45,224 nt of DNA, taken from NCBI GenBank assembly GCA_001773385.1, contig MEWJ01000055.1, forward strand, positions 5,304 to 50,527, read 5' to 3'. A program made the translations under genes and the position numbers. Shown piece by piece: positions 1-8,235 of the stretch (position 1 is the first letter of the stretch; every line of letters begins with the position of its first letter). This stretch comes from a candidate division WWE3 bacterium RIFOXYD1_FULL_43_17 (GTDB taxonomy: Bacteria; Patescibacteriota; WWE3; UBA101185; UBA10185). Below the pieces are notes generated by a model. It was not told the origin of the DNA, did no database searches, and worked only from the letters and a program-made list of their open reading frames with translations.

Positions 1-151
1 CTTCAAATGCAGATGTTTCCTGTACTGTCTCCTGGGTCTTAACAACGGCCTTTTGGTCAGTTTTTCCGGAAAAATAGTACACGCCCAGCAATGAAGCGGC
101 AGCTAACAATGGAAGAATTAATACTTTGGCGAAAGCAGGTACATTCCTCAT
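1..151 (-). CDS. Membrane-anchored protein, N-terminal fragment
   Basis: This minus-strand reading frame runs off the left edge, so only about 50 residues are visible. It starts with ATG at 151-149, reads MRNVPAFAKVLILPLLAAAS and continues through one hydrophobic helix (about residues 6-26) into a Lys/Gln/Thr-rich linker. It lies 41 nt downstream of msrA on the same strand and is probably part of the same transcript. The topology suits an extracytoplasmic domain behind a signal anchor. A thioredoxin-like partner for the Msr enzymes is possible from context, but nothing visible proves it. Confidence 0.6.
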   Translation of the reverse strand, partial: MRNVPAFAKVLILPLLAAASLLGVYYFSGKTDQKAVVKTQETVQETSAFE

Positions 152-192
152 TTGTTTCTGGATATTACATTAATTCTTCCGGTTTGAGAAAC

Positions 193-750
193 TTAGACAG
201 ACTGATATTCCTCTTTCAATTTGTCCCCGTACTTTTCCATCAGCTTGTGCACTTTTGGAGTTATGGAAATATCACAATAAGCTCTTCCCATGTTTTTATC
301 GTAATAGTTTTTGTGATAATCCTCCGCTACAAAGAAATTTGTAAACGGCAATATTTCGGTTACTACCGGATTTCTATAATCTTTCGACTTTTCGATTTCC
401 TCTTTTGATTCTACGGCAACTTTTTTCTGTTCTTCACCGTGATAAAAGATTACAGATCTGTACTGTGGTCCGGTGTCATGACCTTGTCTATTTATTGTAG
501 TGGGGTCGTGAGTATTCCAAAACACTTCAAGTATTTTTCCATAAGAAATTTTTGCCGGGTCAAACTTTATCTGAATAGCTTCCGCATGTCCCGTGTCACC
601 CCTACACACTTCTTCGTAAGTAGGGCTGTCTACGTGTCCGCCCGCGTACCCGGGCAATACTTCGCTAACGCCTTCAAGCCTCTTGAAAAGGGCTTCAGTA
701 CACCAAAAACAACCTCCCGCTAGAGTAGCTGTCGAAAGTTCATTTTTCAT
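193..750 (-). CDS. msrA: Peptide-methionine (S)-S-oxide reductase MsrA
   Basis: This enzyme reduces the S epimer of methionine sulfoxide in proteins, using thioredoxin as electron donor. The catalytic motif GGCFWCTEALF lies near the N-terminus, and PGYAGG, EVFWNTHDPT and GPQYRSVIF are typical MsrA blocks. The frame is open up to 786, but the ATG at 750 is preferred because a GGAGG site sits 7 nt upstream; this gives 185 residues, normal for the family. The start overlaps the end of msrB by 11 nt, so the two are translationally coupled. A further Cys occurs in the C-terminal GRAYC segment and could be a resolving residue. No signal peptide is visible, so the protein is cytoplasmic. Confidence 0.95.
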   Translation of the reverse strand: MKNELSTATLAGGCFWCTEALFKRLEGVSEVLPGYAGGHVDSPTYEEVCRGDTGHAEAIQIKFDPAKISYGKILEVFWNTHDPTTINRQGHDTGPQYRSVIFYHGEEQKKVAVESKEEIEKSKDYRNPVVTEILPFTNFFVAEDYHKNYYDKNMGRAYCDISITPKVHKLMEKYGDKLKEEYQSV

Positions 751-1132
751 AAATAACCTCCGGTAAATTTTCGCCGCTTCGTACAAAACGCATCGAAATA
801 GAATTCACGCAATGTCTGGTATTTTTGTCCGTCAGATGTTCGTTCTCAAAAACGTGACCTAAATGAGCTCCGCAGTTTGCACATTGAATTTCGGTCCGCA
901 TTCCGTCAGCATCGCGAATTCTTTTCACCGCATCAGGATAATTTTCATCGAATGAAGGCCACCCACAGCCGGCGTCGAACTTAGACTTTGAAGAAAATAG
1001 GGGAGCGTTGCACTTTCTACAAATAAATACGCCCTCTTCATAAAAAGCATCATATTCTCCGGTAAACGGAGTTTCAGTGCTTTTATTTTCTATAACTAAT
1101 TTTTCTTCGGGAGTAAGGGAGTTGTATTTCAT
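740..1132 (-). CDS. msrB: Peptide-methionine (R)-S-oxide reductase MsrB
   Basis: This protein reduces the R epimer of methionine sulfoxide and complements MsrA. Two zinc-binding CxxC pairs (CRKC and CANC), the FDAGCGWPSF block and the active-site segment RHCVNSISMRF are all present, so it should be active. The frame can be extended to a TTG at 1138, but the ATG at 1132 is the better start (130 residues). No Shine-Dalgarno site precedes it; a TATACA hexamer about 15 nt upstream would give only a very short leader. It is the first gene of an msrB-msrA operon in which separate proteins replace the common MsrAB fusion. Confidence 0.95.
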   Translation of the reverse strand: MKYNSLTPEEKLVIENKSTETPFTGEYDAFYEEGVFICRKCNAPLFSSKSKFDAGCGWPSFDENYPDAVKRIRDADGMRTEIQCANCGAHLGHVFENEHLTDKNTRHCVNSISMRFVRSGENLPEVIYEK

Positions 1133-1206
1133 AGGCAAGACAGTTTGTGTATAGGGATAATATCACCTGCGCCTGTGAATGCAAATTCCAGGCCGGGTAA
1201 ATTTTG

Positions 1207-1218
1207 TATAATACTGTT
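1207..1218 (+). promoter_or_regulatory. -10 box TATAAT, 6 nt before ATG
   Basis: TATAAT at 1207-1212 is followed by ACTGTT and then the ATG at 1219. Transcription would begin at or next to the start codon. The longer frame from a TTG at 1204 would translate the promoter itself, which is why that start was rejected. Confidence 0.7.
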
Positions 1219-2334
1219 ATGAAAAAGGTAACGGTCGCTGCGGCGTTAATCTTGTGCACGGTTCTAATTATTATTTACCCGTCTTTGAAACCTAAAAAGA
1301 TTTTTGAGACCCGGATTGTTCCTACAAACGTACCTGAAAATTTAAATTCCGGTGAACCGCGGATAATCGTCGAAAACCTTGATACACCGTGGGAATTGGC
1401 GTTTCTACCTAACGGTGATTTACTAATAACCGAAAGGCCGGGCAACCTGGTGGTAATCCGCGGAGACCAAATCACCAGAATAAAAATCGAAAACGTTGTC
1501 GAACGCGGCGAGGGAGGTTTGATGGGACTTGCGGTAGATCCTGAGTACAAATCTAATAACTATATTTACCTTAGCTACACCACTGGTGCCGGACTCAATA
1601 TTTACAATGTCGTCGACAGATATATTTTTAAGGACAGCGCGCTGAGTGACAAATTTACTATTCTTGGTAACATCCCCGCAAACGTTTTTCACGACGGAGG
1701 AAGAATTAAATTCGGGCCTGACGGCTATCTTTACGTAACAACCGGCGATGCCGGAAATCCTAATGCTGCGCAGGACACAAAATCCCTCGCGGGAAAAATA
1801 CTTAGACTTAATAAGGACGGTTCAGCCCCCGGTGACAATCCCTTCGGTAACGAAGTGTATTCCTACGGACACCGTAACCCACAGGGTTTAGCGTGGGATA
1901 GTTCGGGACGCCTTTGGGCGACGGAACACGGTCCTTCAGGACTGGAAACAGGCTACGATGAACTTAACTTAATTGTTAAAGGTAAGAACTACGGTTGGCC
2001 CGTCATTAAAGGCTCTGAGACAGCCGAAGGTATGGAAACCCCTGTTATCAACTCCGGCTCAAAAGAAACCTGGGCTCCCGCCGGACTCGCGTTTTTTAAA
2101 AATAGTCTTTATTTCGGAGGACTCCGCGGCGAGACTTTGTATAAATTGGATCCCGATGCTGAATCTTATACGTTAGCCAAAAGTTTAGAAAAAATATACG
2201 GAAGAATAAGAATTGTTACTGCCGGACCTGACGGCTACTTATATATAGGAACCAGCAATAAAGACGGGCGGGGAACGGTTCAGGACGGAGACGACAAGAT
2301 AATTAAAATATCTCCGCGTGATAAACTTCTGTAA
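1219..2334 (+). CDS. PQQ-dependent sugar dehydrogenase (GSDH family)
   Basis: This is probably an aldose sugar dehydrogenase of the six-bladed beta-propeller glucose/sorbosone dehydrogenase family, which uses pyrroloquinoline quinone on the outer face of the membrane. An N-terminal signal anchor (about residues 4-22) is followed by the family blocks TPWELAFLPNGDLLITERPG, GGLMGLAVDP, FHDGGRIKFGPDG (His is the likely catalytic base), YSYGHRNPQGLAWD, ATEHGP, NYGWPV and WAPAGLAF. At 371 residues it is full length. It overlaps the dUTPase gene by one base (TAATG). No PQQ biosynthesis genes are in the window, so the cofactor may be scavenged, or the protein may bind another ligand. Confidence 0.85.
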   Translation: MKKVTVAAALILCTVLIIIYPSLKPKKIFETRIVPTNVPENLNSGEPRIIVENLDTPWELAFLPNGDLLITERPGNLVVIRGDQITRIKIENVVERGEGGLMGLAVDPEYKSNNYIYLSYTTGAGLNIYNVVDRYIFKDSALSDKFTILGNIPANVFHDGGRIKFGPDGYLYVTTGDAGNPNAAQDTKSLAGKILRLNKDGSAPGDNPFGNEVYSYGHRNPQGLAWDSSGRLWATEHGPSGLETGYDELNLIVKGKNYGWPVIKGSETAEGMETPVINSGSKETWAPAGLAFFKNSLYFGGLRGETLYKLDPDAESYTLAKSLEKIYGRIRIVTAGPDGYLYIGTSNKDGRGTVQDGDDKIIKISPRDKLL

Positions 2335-2765
2335 TGAAAATAAAAATAAAAAGATTTGATAAAACTATTCCGTTGCCCGAATATAAAACAAAAGGTGCGG
2401 CGTGCATGGATCTATCAGCCAGAGAGACCACAGTAATTCAACCGCATTCGTTGGGATACATTCCGCTCAACGTTGCTCTTGAAATTCCTCAGGGTTGCTG
2501 GGTGCTTTTAGCCGCGCGCAGTTCAACACACAAACTTGGACTTATTCCGGCCAACGGGATCGGAATAGGAGACTCGGATTTCATCGGAGACAACGACGAA
2601 TATAAGTTGATTGTTTACAACGTCACGGAAGCCGCCGTTACAGTAGAAAAAGGCACAAGAATAGCCCAAATATCCGTGATAAATTACGAAAAAATGGAAC
2701 TGGAAGAGGTTGACTCACTGGGAAACACTGACAGAGGAGGGATCGGTTCTACCGGCGCAAGATGA
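2334..2765 (+). CDS. dut: dUTP diphosphatase
   Basis: This trimeric all-beta dUTPase hydrolyses dUTP to dUMP, keeping uracil out of DNA and feeding dTMP synthesis. The five motifs are visible: AACMDLSA (1), ARSST (2), GIGDSDFIGDNDEYKL (3), GTRIAQ (4) and RGGIGSTG (5). In motif 3 the usual Tyr is Phe (DSDF), and about two residues (DN) appear to be inserted after the Gly compared with the common DSDYxGE. The C-terminal P-loop-like motif 5 is intact. Its 143 residues are typical. The ATG shares its A with the TAA of the sugar dehydrogenase gene, implying reinitiation. Confidence 0.92.
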   Translation: MKIKIKRFDKTIPLPEYKTKGAACMDLSARETTVIQPHSLGYIPLNVALEIPQGCWVLLAARSSTHKLGLIPANGIGIGDSDFIGDNDEYKLIVYNVTEAAVTVEKGTRIAQISVINYEKMELEEVDSLGNTDRGGIGSTGAR

Positions 2766-2768
2766 GAT

Positions 2769-3839
2769 TTAAAGTTTTTCTTTGAAAAAGTCTACGGTCC
2801 GTTGCATTGCCGTTTCGTAATAAGGAGACACTATATTGTGACCCCCGCCATCATACTCAAACACAGAATAATCTTTACCCGCACTTTTTAACACTTTGAC
2901 AAGGTCTCTTGAATATCCTATATCAACAACATCATCATTAACCGAGTGGTGAAGTTCGAGTGCCCCCGATAAATAATTAATGTTTTTTGTAAGAGAAATC
3001 GAAGTCCAAAAACCACTATTCAAATCTAATTCTTCCGGGTTTTCGCGTAACTTCTGAACCTCAGGAGAATTTTCACGGTGTGGGTCCTCCCGCTGCTCCG
3101 ACGGTTGTTGAGGCCTGCGCATATAGCTATTGTCACTTATGCTGTACTTCGCAAAATCCTCATAACTATAAACTGCCCCTGCCCAAATTACTCCTGCTTT
3201 TATTTCATCCGACACGAGCATTGTCCGAAGTACAAGGTTTCCGCTCATACTGTGCCCCCACATCCCTATTTTTTCCGGATTCACATTTTCGTATTTCTGA
3301 AGGCTTTTGACCGCGCTTATGGCGTCTATTGTATATGCAGACGAGAAATACGAGCCTGTGGCGTTACCCTCGGAATTCCCATGTCCCCTTAGGTCGATTT
3401 TGAAGACCACGAAGCCGTTTCTGGCTAAACTGTCTACGTAGGAAACATAGTTTTGCGTAGTAACATATTGAGCCGGAGGAATATAACCGTGGTTGAAAAC
3501 AATTGCCGGATAACCACCTTCGGGCGGTGTCCCAACCGGAACAGTCAGATACCCGTATATCTTATTTCCCTCACTGGTGTAACTGGCAACATATTTTTTA
3601 TAATTTGAGCCGTCGGAAAGCTCTTCTTCAATAACGGGGGCGGGTGAGTCTATTTTTAGGGTTCTTAGATAATCAATACTTATAGGGGAAACGTAAACGG
3701 GTTCTTCAGCTTTTTTCTCAGCTCCTGTATACGGAGACGTAACATTCGTGGTGCCGGCCGCAGAATTACCCGTACGTAATAAATATACGGCTGCAATTGT
3801 AATGGAAATTAAAAAGATAAGGGCAATAAACTTTTTCAT
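2769..3839 (-). CDS. Secreted or anchored alpha/beta hydrolase
   Basis: This resembles the dienelactone hydrolase/prolyl oligopeptidase-like esterases and peptidases. An N-terminal hydrophobic helix (residues 4-21) anchors or exports it. The catalytic triad can be read as Ser197 in GHSMSG, an Asp in the HSVNDDVVD segment and His334 in DGGGHN. An oxyanion-type HG motif occurs in VFNHGYIPP (near residue 117) and DLRGHGNS follows. A Pro/Arg/Glu-rich loop (about 241-270) interrupts the core as a lid. It ends 3 nt from the dUTPase stop in a convergent arrangement. The substrate cannot be told from sequence. Confidence 0.85.
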   Translation of the reverse strand: MKKFIALIFLISITIAAVYLLRTGNSAAGTTNVTSPYTGAEKKAEEPVYVSPISIDYLRTLKIDSPAPVIEEELSDGSNYKKYVASYTSEGNKIYGYLTVPVGTPPEGGYPAIVFNHGYIPPAQYVTTQNYVSYVDSLARNGFVVFKIDLRGHGNSEGNATGSYFSSAYTIDAISAVKSLQKYENVNPEKIGMWGHSMSGNLVLRTMLVSDEIKAGVIWAGAVYSYEDFAKYSISDNSYMRRPQQPSEQREDPHRENSPEVQKLRENPEELDLNSGFWTSISLTKNINYLSGALELHHSVNDDVVDIGYSRDLVKVLKSAGKDYSVFEYDGGGHNIVSPYYETAMQRTVDFFKEKL

Positions 3840-3960
3840 ATCTCAGAGCCAACATACTAGCATATATTATTAAAAAAAGAAAAACTCCGGCAGGCTCTAT
3901 AGCAGGAACTAAGTTAGTTTCGGTTGACTGCGTAGTTTCAGGTGAATCAGGGCAATGTTG

Positions 3961-3972
3961 TATAATCAAATT
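3961..3972 (+). promoter_or_regulatory. -10 box TATAAT, 6 nt before ATG
   Basis: TATAAT at 3961-3966 precedes CAAATT and the ATG at 3973. An in-frame ATG at 3955 lies upstream of the box and would force translation through the promoter. Confidence 0.65.
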
Positions 3973-4653
3973 ATGAAAACAGGAAAAATTTTTCTAATAG
4001 TAACGCTAGCAATTTTGCTTTTAGTAGGAGTTTATTTTGGTTACGGAGCAATGAAGAAACAGGCAGCGCCTGGGGATCAAATTCTACCCAGCCAACAATT
4101 AACAGAAAATAATACGCAAGACGATCAGGGCCTTATTTCAGGAAAAATTACAGATTTGTTAAGTCTGGGCAAGTCACTTAAATGTACTTACACGGTTGAT
4201 GAAGAAGTAAACAAGCCGGGTGTGGAAGGGACAATCATGGTATCAGGCAGCAAAATGAGAGGTGACAGCACAATTATGATTTCGGGTGATACCGGACCGG
4301 GAATAGATAGCCACTTTATATCAATGGACAACACAATGTACACCTGGACTTCAAACTCCCCGACAGGAATAAAAATTACAATCGACGAAAAAATTATGTC
4401 CGGTGAAGATACTACAGGTGAAGTACCTGCAGAAGCCCAAGCTCTTCAGGAAAAGATGGACTACAAATGCCTTCCCTGGATTGCCGATCCGTCTGTATTT
4501 GAACTACCCGCAGATGTAGAGTTTACCGACATGTCAGAACTGACAAAAAATTTACAGGCGCCCGGAGATACCGGAAATATGTGCGCTGTCTGTAATTTAA
4601 TGGAAACCGAAGAACAAAAAGCTGAATGTTTAACTAACTTCAACTGCGAATAA
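3973..4653 (+). CDS. Membrane-anchored protein of unknown function
   Basis: I do not recognise a named family. The protein has one N-terminal helix (about residues 5-25), a short disordered linker, then an extracytoplasmic domain whose repeating beta pattern (KCTYTVDEE, GTIMVSGSKMRGDS, FISMDNTMYTWTS) resembles small lipoprotein-carrier or DUF4412-like folds. The segment YKCLPWIADPSVFELPADVE is followed by a Cys-rich tail with a CAVC pair and two further cysteines, so disulfides are likely. It ends 13 nt before the next gene, a GT-C transferase, and may share its transcript. Confidence 0.7.
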   Translation: MKTGKIFLIVTLAILLLVGVYFGYGAMKKQAAPGDQILPSQQLTENNTQDDQGLISGKITDLLSLGKSLKCTYTVDEEVNKPGVEGTIMVSGSKMRGDSTIMISGDTGPGIDSHFISMDNTMYTWTSNSPTGIKITIDEKIMSGEDTTGEVPAEAQALQEKMDYKCLPWIADPSVFELPADVEFTDMSELTKNLQAPGDTGNMCAVCNLMETEEQKAECLTNFNCE

Positions 4654-4666
4654 TACTGCAAAACTG

Positions 4667-6271
4667 ATGAGATTGATAAAAATACCGGGGCCGTTCATAA
4701 AAAAGCACGTATATATTCTTCTTTTCTCTGCCGTTTATCTGTTGCTCTCGTTCCTGCTGTATAAAGACTTCGGCGTAACGTACGACGAAAAAGTGGAGTA
4801 CGACTCCGGAAAGTATCTTACAACCTATCTTGCAACACCCACCTCCCCCGATTATGTAGATAAACTTGTGAACGACAAACCTGACAGAATTGAGGCCAGA
4901 CATTTGCCCCTGTTCAGCACCTACTCCAGAACATACACCGCAGTATTAAATCTTTTAAACCCGAAATACTACTTCGAGTGGTTCCATCTGCTAAACCTGC
5001 TTGCCGGCCTTTTCCTCTTCATCTTTGCCTACTCGCTCCTATATATAGTGTACAAGGACAGTTTGAGGGCAGTTGTAGGCCCGGTTCTATTGTTGCTTAC
5101 ACCTGCAGTAAGTGGGCACATTCCTGCAAATCCCAAGGATATTCCGTTCGCGACAATTTTCCTGCTTGGAACTCTTCTCATTTCGTACTTTTTGAAAAGG
5201 CCGGGAAATAAATCCGTCGAAATTCTTACACTGGGGGTTGTCTTCGGATTAGCTCAAAGTACCAGAGTAGTGGGTCTCTCGCTTTTTGCTACTTATTTTT
5301 TGCTTAGTATGTACCGGGCTATAGCTGACAAAAAAGGGGTAGGACAAACTATTTTAAACTCTCTAATCATTTTGTTTCTTTCATTCTTCGTTTGGGTTTT
5401 AAGTGTGCCTTTCGTAGGAGCAAATTTTTTCACCAACCTTGTCTATACAATTACTGACGCTTCAGGATTCCAAAACTGGGACCACGAGATACTGTACATG
5501 GGCAGCCTCCTTTCAAAAGAAGAAAGGCCGTGGCACTACTTACCTCTTTTGTTATCAATTCAATTACCTCTTATTATTTTGGCCTCTATAGCATCAGGAC
5601 TGTTTTTGGCAATTAGAAAAAAGCTCCGCTACGGTATTTCACACCCGGTATCAGTAATAACAACAACCGTCCTTATTAATTTTATTATTTATATTGTGTT
5701 ACACCCTGTGGTTTACAACGGAATCAGGCACTTTTTATATTTTGCGGTCTGCCTGGTCTTACTTGCGGCGTTCTTTTTGATAGACGGATTCGAAGCCGCA
5801 AAAAGAAAACATAAATATATTTTGTTGGGGACGGTTTTGGCTTATTTATTTTTCACGCTTCTGAGAACAGTACATCTGCACCCTTATGAATACATCTACT
5901 ATAACGAACTGGCCGGAGGTTTGAGAGGTATTGAAAATGAGTATGAGTTGGATTATTGGGGAGCGGCCTACAAAGAATCTGCGCAGTTAGTGCTTGAGGG
6001 GGTTGAGAAAAACGGTGTAAATGGTTTAAAGGTTTACGCGTGCGACAACCAATTCGCGGTAGTTTACTATTCCCAATTCAAGTTTGAATTGGTCGGGAGG
6101 TCCCGTGACGCGGATTTGATAATTTGCGACACCTTCAAAGAACGGTTAAGGCAAGAGACAGAGGATTCCGCCTACCAGACCTCGTTTCCTGTTATTTCAG
6201 AGATAAAACGGGAAGGTGTTCCAATACATATAATAAGGGCAACCCAAGAATTCAATAATCTAATTAAATAG
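4667..6271 (+). CDS. GT-C family glycosyltransferase (PMT/ArnT-like)
   Basis: This polytopic protein of 534 residues has about ten or more hydrophobic segments and a C-terminal soluble part from about residue 410. The first extracytoplasmic loop holds acidic residues (VTYDEKVEYDSGKY), the usual catalytic position of GT39/GT83 enzymes, which move a sugar from polyprenyl phosphate to protein or glycan. The stretch HIPANPKDIPFA lies in the second loop. The C-terminal half has HPYEYIYYNELAGG, which I associate with bacterial mannosyltransferase-like membrane proteins. It follows the preceding gene by 13 nt and its start has no clear Shine-Dalgarno site. Donor and acceptor are unknown. Confidence 0.75.
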   Translation: MRLIKIPGPFIKKHVYILLFSAVYLLLSFLLYKDFGVTYDEKVEYDSGKYLTTYLATPTSPDYVDKLVNDKPDRIEARHLPLFSTYSRTYTAVLNLLNPKYYFEWFHLLNLLAGLFLFIFAYSLLYIVYKDSLRAVVGPVLLLLTPAVSGHIPANPKDIPFATIFLLGTLLISYFLKRPGNKSVEILTLGVVFGLAQSTRVVGLSLFATYFLLSMYRAIADKKGVGQTILNSLIILFLSFFVWVLSVPFVGANFFTNLVYTITDASGFQNWDHEILYMGSLLSKEERPWHYLPLLLSIQLPLIILASIASGLFLAIRKKLRYGISHPVSVITTTVLINFIIYIVLHPVVYNGIRHFLYFAVCLVLLAAFFLIDGFEAAKRKHKYILLGTVLAYLFFTLLRTVHLHPYEYIYYNELAGGLRGIENEYELDYWGAAYKESAQLVLEGVEKNGVNGLKVYACDNQFAVVYYSQFKFELVGRSRDADLIICDTFKERLRQETEDSAYQTSFPVISEIKREGVPIHIIRATQEFNNLIK

Positions 6272-6287
6272 CTAGAGAGGTATTCCG

Positions 6288-7172
6288 TCAGACTGCTGAA
6301 GGAATTTCAATCCCGCTCCCGGGATTAGATTCAGGAGTTTCAGTTTCACCTGATCCGGGTTCGGTTGTTCCTGTCTCTGTTGTATCCGAGGAAGAAGGCT
6401 CTGTTTCTCCAATACCCTCGAGTTCATCTGATGGGGCAGAACTGTCTGTTCCTTCTGTTTCATCGCCGACGTCATCTTCAATAGGAGCAGGGGTGTAACC
6501 TGAGAGTAGCTTTGAAACCCATCCCAGAATACTAAACTGACTTTCTCCGGCTTTTATTACAGAGATTAAGGTAGCTCTTTGTTCATTTAATAAAGTCAGG
6601 CTGGTTTGTAACGCCGGGCTTGTTCCTCCAACTCCTAAGGATTCTGTTGTCCTAATCAATTTTCTTATCGCGTTCGTATTGTGCGAGAGGGTGCTTCTCA
6701 GCTGCCCTAAATTTTTGTAGTCAGGACCTACAAGAACTGTCTTCCATTTAGGTTCGTTTACTACTTCTTCTAAAACCTCGGCTGTTTCCTCTGCAGTTGC
6801 CTCTTGTTCCTCAGCTATAGTAGTTAATTCGTCGCTTACCTCTTCGTTACCTTTTCCTTTTTCGGTGTCTGCTACAGTTTTTAACTCTTTTGAAACTTGC
6901 TTAACAATCTTGATATGCTCATCGCCGGTATTTCCCACAGAAACGGTGGCTTTCATACTGGAAGAAGCAGATTCTTCGCCCTTTTTAGACAGTAAATTCT
7001 TGAGAGAACGGGTAATTTTTTGAGTTTTTGTGCCCTGAACCTGAGGAGTACCGTCCACCGGTCCGCCAGAAATTAAGTAGGCTCCGCCTGCAATAACGGC
7101 AAAAATGGCTATCAAAATTGGTAAATGGAGAGAATAGAGGGTATAGGTCTTCTTTTTCAAATTTTTAGGCAT
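6288..7172 (-). CDS. Membrane-anchored protein with acidic low-complexity tail
   Basis: I cannot assign a function. The ATG at 7172 is chosen over the longer frame (to 7262) because TACAAT lies exactly 6 nt upstream. The 294-residue protein has one helix (about residues 16-36), a Lys/Ser-rich linker, a helical middle with heptad-like charge patterns (about 95-215; for example SNTIRKLIRT-like stretches), a short hydrophobic hairpin near WVSKLLSGYTPAP, and a C-terminal tail of about 70 residues rich in Glu, Thr, Ser, Gly and Pro that looks disordered. The tail could be a wall-spanning or glycosylated region, consistent with the glycosyltransferase next door. Confidence 0.65.
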   Translation of the reverse strand: MPKNLKKKTYTLYSLHLPILIAIFAVIAGGAYLISGGPVDGTPQVQGTKTQKITRSLKNLLSKKGEESASSSMKATVSVGNTGDEHIKIVKQVSKELKTVADTEKGKGNEEVSDELTTIAEEQEATAEETAEVLEEVVNEPKWKTVLVGPDYKNLGQLRSTLSHNTNAIRKLIRTTESLGVGGTSPALQTSLTLLNEQRATLISVIKAGESQFSILGWVSKLLSGYTPAPIEDDVGDETEGTDSSAPSDELEGIGETEPSSSDTTETGTTEPGSGETETPESNPGSGIEIPSAV

Positions 7173-7208
7173 GTATGAATTGTACAGGGAAAAGGTCACT
7201 AAGTTCAA
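7173..7208 (-). promoter_or_regulatory. Promoter TTGAAC-18-TACAAT, leaderless spacing
   Basis: On the minus strand TTGAAC (7208-7203) and TACAAT (7184-7179) are 18 nt apart, and TACAAT is 6 nt from the ATG at 7172. Having both boxes makes this one of the clearest promoters in the window. Confidence 0.7.
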
Positions 7209-7211
7209 TAG

Positions 7212-7252
7212 GATTAAAAGGGAAAGCAGCCCGTAGTTAGAACGGGCTGCTT
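7212..7252 (-). terminator. Rho-independent terminator
   Basis: A perfect 11-bp stem, AAGCAGCCCGT (7224-7234) with ACGGGCTGCTT (7242-7252), closes a 7-nt loop. On the minus strand it is followed by TCCCTTTT. It ends transcription from the secreted-protein gene at 7347-7967 and insulates the promoter of the next gene. Confidence 0.85.
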
Positions 7253-7346
7253 GTACAAACAAAAATGCAAACGAAAACAGGTAATTTGCTAAAATAGCCG
7301 AACTACCTGAGGCCTCCTTCCAAACAAACCGCTTTAATCCGCCAAA

Positions 7347-7967
7347 TTAGTTCTGATAGAACCTAAATTGCGCTACCTTTAATCCGTTATTGTCGTAGTC
7401 CCAGAAATAATCCTGAAGTCTAGGATCAAACAACGGGTATCTTTCGTCAACTCCGTCTCCGGTAAGGTCGGCGTATACATACAGGAGTTGTGAAGTTACG
7501 TTAGTAAAAGAGCTTTTGCCCTTTTCTCTAACCAACACAACATTTGATGTTGAGCAGTACTCAACACCGTCAAGATATGCACACGGAGTTGTGGTGGATG
7601 TACCACCTGGTTTACCTAAAGCTCTCGCCCAAACAGTGTAAGAAGTTACACCGTCATTATCGGCATCGGGATTAGGCAAACTAAATGTAGCTCCATTACC
7701 ATCGGTACCGTTTGCATCTAGTACTGCAAACCCGGTTCCGGGTAAAAGGTTTATCTTTATTTTCCCGCTCAGCGGAACAAAAATTCTATGCCCGCTGCTG
7801 GAATCCATTAAAGCGGCCTTGTCTTTAGAAACTCCTATAATGTTTAGATTATAATGAGCTCCACTAGGCGCCCCATTACCTGTAATTGCAGCGGCTTTGG
7901 TTTTTACTGTAAACAGTAAACCAATCGCTACAGCTACTACAGCCATTGATATTATGGCCTTTTTCAT
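7347..7967 (-). CDS. Secreted protein with Asp-rich calcium-type loops
   Basis: No known family is recognised. The ATG at 7967 is preferred to an in-frame GTG at 7976 because AAGGGGG sits 8 nt upstream. A signal peptide covers about residues 1-25. The mature part is beta-rich and carries DADNDGVTS and DLTGDGVDERYPLFD, which resemble the Asp-rich calcium loops of dockerin or thrombospondin type 3 repeats, plus one possible disulfide pair (PCAYLDGVEYC). The C-terminus is aromatic (YFWDYDNNGLKVAQFRFYQN). It has its own terminator, so it is probably monocistronic. A structural or envelope role is an inference. Confidence 0.65.
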   Translation of the reverse strand: MKKAIISMAVVAVAIGLLFTVKTKAAAITGNGAPSGAHYNLNIIGVSKDKAALMDSSSGHRIFVPLSGKIKINLLPGTGFAVLDANGTDGNGATFSLPNPDADNDGVTSYTVWARALGKPGGTSTTTPCAYLDGVEYCSTSNVVLVREKGKSSFTNVTSQLLYVYADLTGDGVDERYPLFDPRLQDYFWDYDNNGLKVAQFRFYQN

Positions 7968-8038
7968 GTTACTCACCCCCTTCTTACTTTTAAGTTGCTA
8001 CATCTCGCAGCAAATAGTTGGTAAGGTAGGGAAGGCTT

Positions 8039-8069
8039 ACTTAAATTATTATTTAAGCCCTTTATTTAA
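8039..8069. repeat. A+T-rich palindrome and 10-bp direct repeat
   Basis: CTTAAAT-TATT-ATTTAAG is a 7-bp perfect inverted repeat near 8039-8056. Overlapping it, TATTTAAGCC occurs twice about 13 nt apart. The block lies in the 268-nt gap between two divergent genes (7967 minus, 8236 plus), so it could be an operator or part of the minus-strand promoter. Nothing else in that gap beyond the sites listed here is recognised. Confidence 0.35.
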
Positions 8070-8144
8070 GCCTTTGCGGCAGGAATCATCGAAACAGTAG
8101 ATATTACACTATGAGTCGTTTATAGTCAAACAGGCTCCGTGGGG

Positions 8145-8172
8145 TTGCGTTAAGTCTGATTTAGTGTATTAT
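8145..8172 (+). promoter_or_regulatory. Promoter TTGCGT-16-TATTAT of cupredoxin gene
   Basis: TTGCGT (8145-8150) and TATTAT (8167-8172) are 16 nt apart. The predicted transcription start falls near 8179, inside the adjacent palindrome. The leader would be about 57 nt with a Shine-Dalgarno AAGGA ahead of the ATG at 8236. Confidence 0.55.
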
Positions 8173-8188
8173 ATAGACAGTTGTCTAT
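8173..8188. promoter_or_regulatory. 16-bp palindromic operator ATAGACAgtTGTCTAT
   Basis: Two perfect 7-bp arms flank GT. The ACAnnTGT core has the layout of CopY/BlaI-family repressor operators. It abuts the -10 box and covers the predicted start site, the expected position for repression. The downstream gene encodes a type 1 copper protein, so metal or redox control is a reasonable inference. No repressor gene is seen nearby. Confidence 0.55.
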
Positions 8189-8235
8189 TTGTGTATATTT
8201 TACTGAATAGATATTTAATTTAAGCAAGGATATTT

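Noticed and set aside
1204-1218. Upstream TTG start for the sugar dehydrogenase
   Set aside because: The extra codons would translate the TATAAT box; the signal peptide begins properly at the ATG at 1219.
1275-1692. Minus-strand frames within the sugar dehydrogenase gene
   Set aside because: They lie wholly inside a well-supported gene on the other strand and show no domain or start signal.
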